Source: Candidatus Electrothrix marina
GTDB taxonomy: Bacteria; Desulfobacterota; Desulfobulbia; Desulfobulbales; Desulfobulbaceae
DNA length: 6,101 bases
NCBI GenBank assembly: GCA_004028495.1
Contig: MTKS01000106.1
Span: 1-6,101 of the forward strand
Direction of reading: 5' to 3'
The notes beneath the pieces are model-generated. The model saw only the letters and a list, made by a program, of their open reading frames with translations, was not told the origin of the DNA and did no database searches. How positions within the stretch are numbered: position 1 is the stretch's first letter; every line of letters starts with the position of its first letter. Shown here in pieces: positions 5,683-6,101 of the stretch. A program made the position numbers and the translations under genes.

Positions 5683-6101
5683 TTATACTTCCTCCAACAG
5701 CTTTGCAACCGGTTTTCTCCGTAGCTGCGCACGTCGCCAACCAATTGCATCGGTATGCATGGTCATGCCGAGCACCGCAGCATAACCAGCCTGTAATTTC
5801 CCTCTGGAAATTTTCCCCTGTGCATATTGATTTTCCCAATACTGACGGCGTTCGCTATATCGACGTTTACGCCGACGCGACAGCAGCAGACAGCCGGGCA
5901 ACACCCTCAAACCACAGAAGAGGGTGCCGTGAACGTTGCGCCCGATACGAACAGGTTCCTTAAAAGCAAGTTGAAGTGTATCTGCAAGAAATATACGCAC
6001 CTCGTGTAAACTTTTACGGGCCTCTTCCTTGCTGTCGCAGCACCATAGCAAATCATCCATATAACGCACCATCCCCCGAACGCCGATTGCTTCCAACAAC
6101 A
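5683..6101 (-). CDS. DGR reverse transcriptase, C-terminal part (N-terminus outside window)
   Basis: About 139 C-terminal residues of the error-prone RT that copies the TR RNA and misincorporates at adenines. The frame is open through the window edge; the TTG near 6099 is an internal Leu, not a start. MVRYMDD (palm motif C, with the two catalytic aspartates) lies about 10 residues in. It is followed by GTLFCGLRVLPGCLLLSRR, matching the palm-end 'flGyrv-P-LrLsrR' pattern of DGR RTs. Then comes a basic thumb-like region (RRKRRYSERRQYWENQYAQG) and a helical end, AGYAAVLGMTMHTDAIGWRR, also typical of the group. The DGR-specific motif 4 (xGxxxSQ) would lie upstream and cannot be checked. The TR follows on the same strand. 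A group II intron or retron RT is unlikely given the matching TR/VR pair. Confidence 0.95.
   Translation of the reverse strand, partial: LLEAIGVRGMVRYMDDLLWCCDSKEEARKSLHEVRIFLADTLQLAFKEPVRIGRNVHGTLFCGLRVLPGCLLLSRRRKRRYSERRQYWENQYAQGKISRGKLQAGYAAVLGMTMHTDAIGWRRAQLRRKPVAKLLEEV

Overview
This window carries a diversity-generating retroelement (DGR). Every gene I can support lies on the minus strand, so transcription runs from high to low coordinates. The window starts inside the C-terminal half of a reverse transcriptase (RT) and ends inside a large RND-type membrane transporter. A cobalt-dependent (anaerobic) cobalamin gene, a formylglycine-generating-enzyme (FGE)-fold protein, and twin-hairpin repeats of the type ending in 'agcccctttggggc' suggest a Gram-negative anaerobe. 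A sulfate-reducing or cable-bacterium relative (Desulfobulbales, Desulfobacterota) is my best guess from general resemblance. I have no marker gene to prove it.

Layout in transcription order. (1) 6101-5683: C-terminal part of the DGR RT, with its YMDD catalytic motif. (2) 5646-5529: template repeat (TR), starting about 40 bp after the RT stop. (3) 5528-5385: spacer ending in an imperfect hairpin and a T8 run. (4) 5360-5317: twin-hairpin repeat in the leader of the next gene. (5) 5305-4448: FGE-sulfatase/C-type-lectin-fold target protein, whose last 40 codons are the variable repeat (VR). (6) 4450-4284: hairpins and a second copy of the twin-hairpin repeat. (7) 4215-3541: MazE/MazF-type toxin-antitoxin pair with its own promoter and palindromic operator candidates. 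(8) 3495-2472: a B12-box-like leader element followed by cbiG. (9) 2471-2113: a stretch without a convincing gene. (10) 2019-1: an RND/MMPL-family exporter, frameshifted at a homopolymer and cut by the window edge.

The RT is expected to copy the TR RNA while misincorporating opposite adenines, and the mutagenised cDNA then replaces the VR. The sequence shows the footprint directly. Over the 116-bp core of TR and VR, 16 of 19 differences fall on TR adenines (16 of 24 adenines changed), against 3 changes among 92 other positions. The altered codons lie in the FGE-fold ligand/active-site segment of the target. The toxin-antitoxin pair, cbiG and the transporter have no evident functional link to the DGR. 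cbiG appears to keep only the 3' end of a cobalamin-riboswitch-like leader just downstream of the toxin gene.
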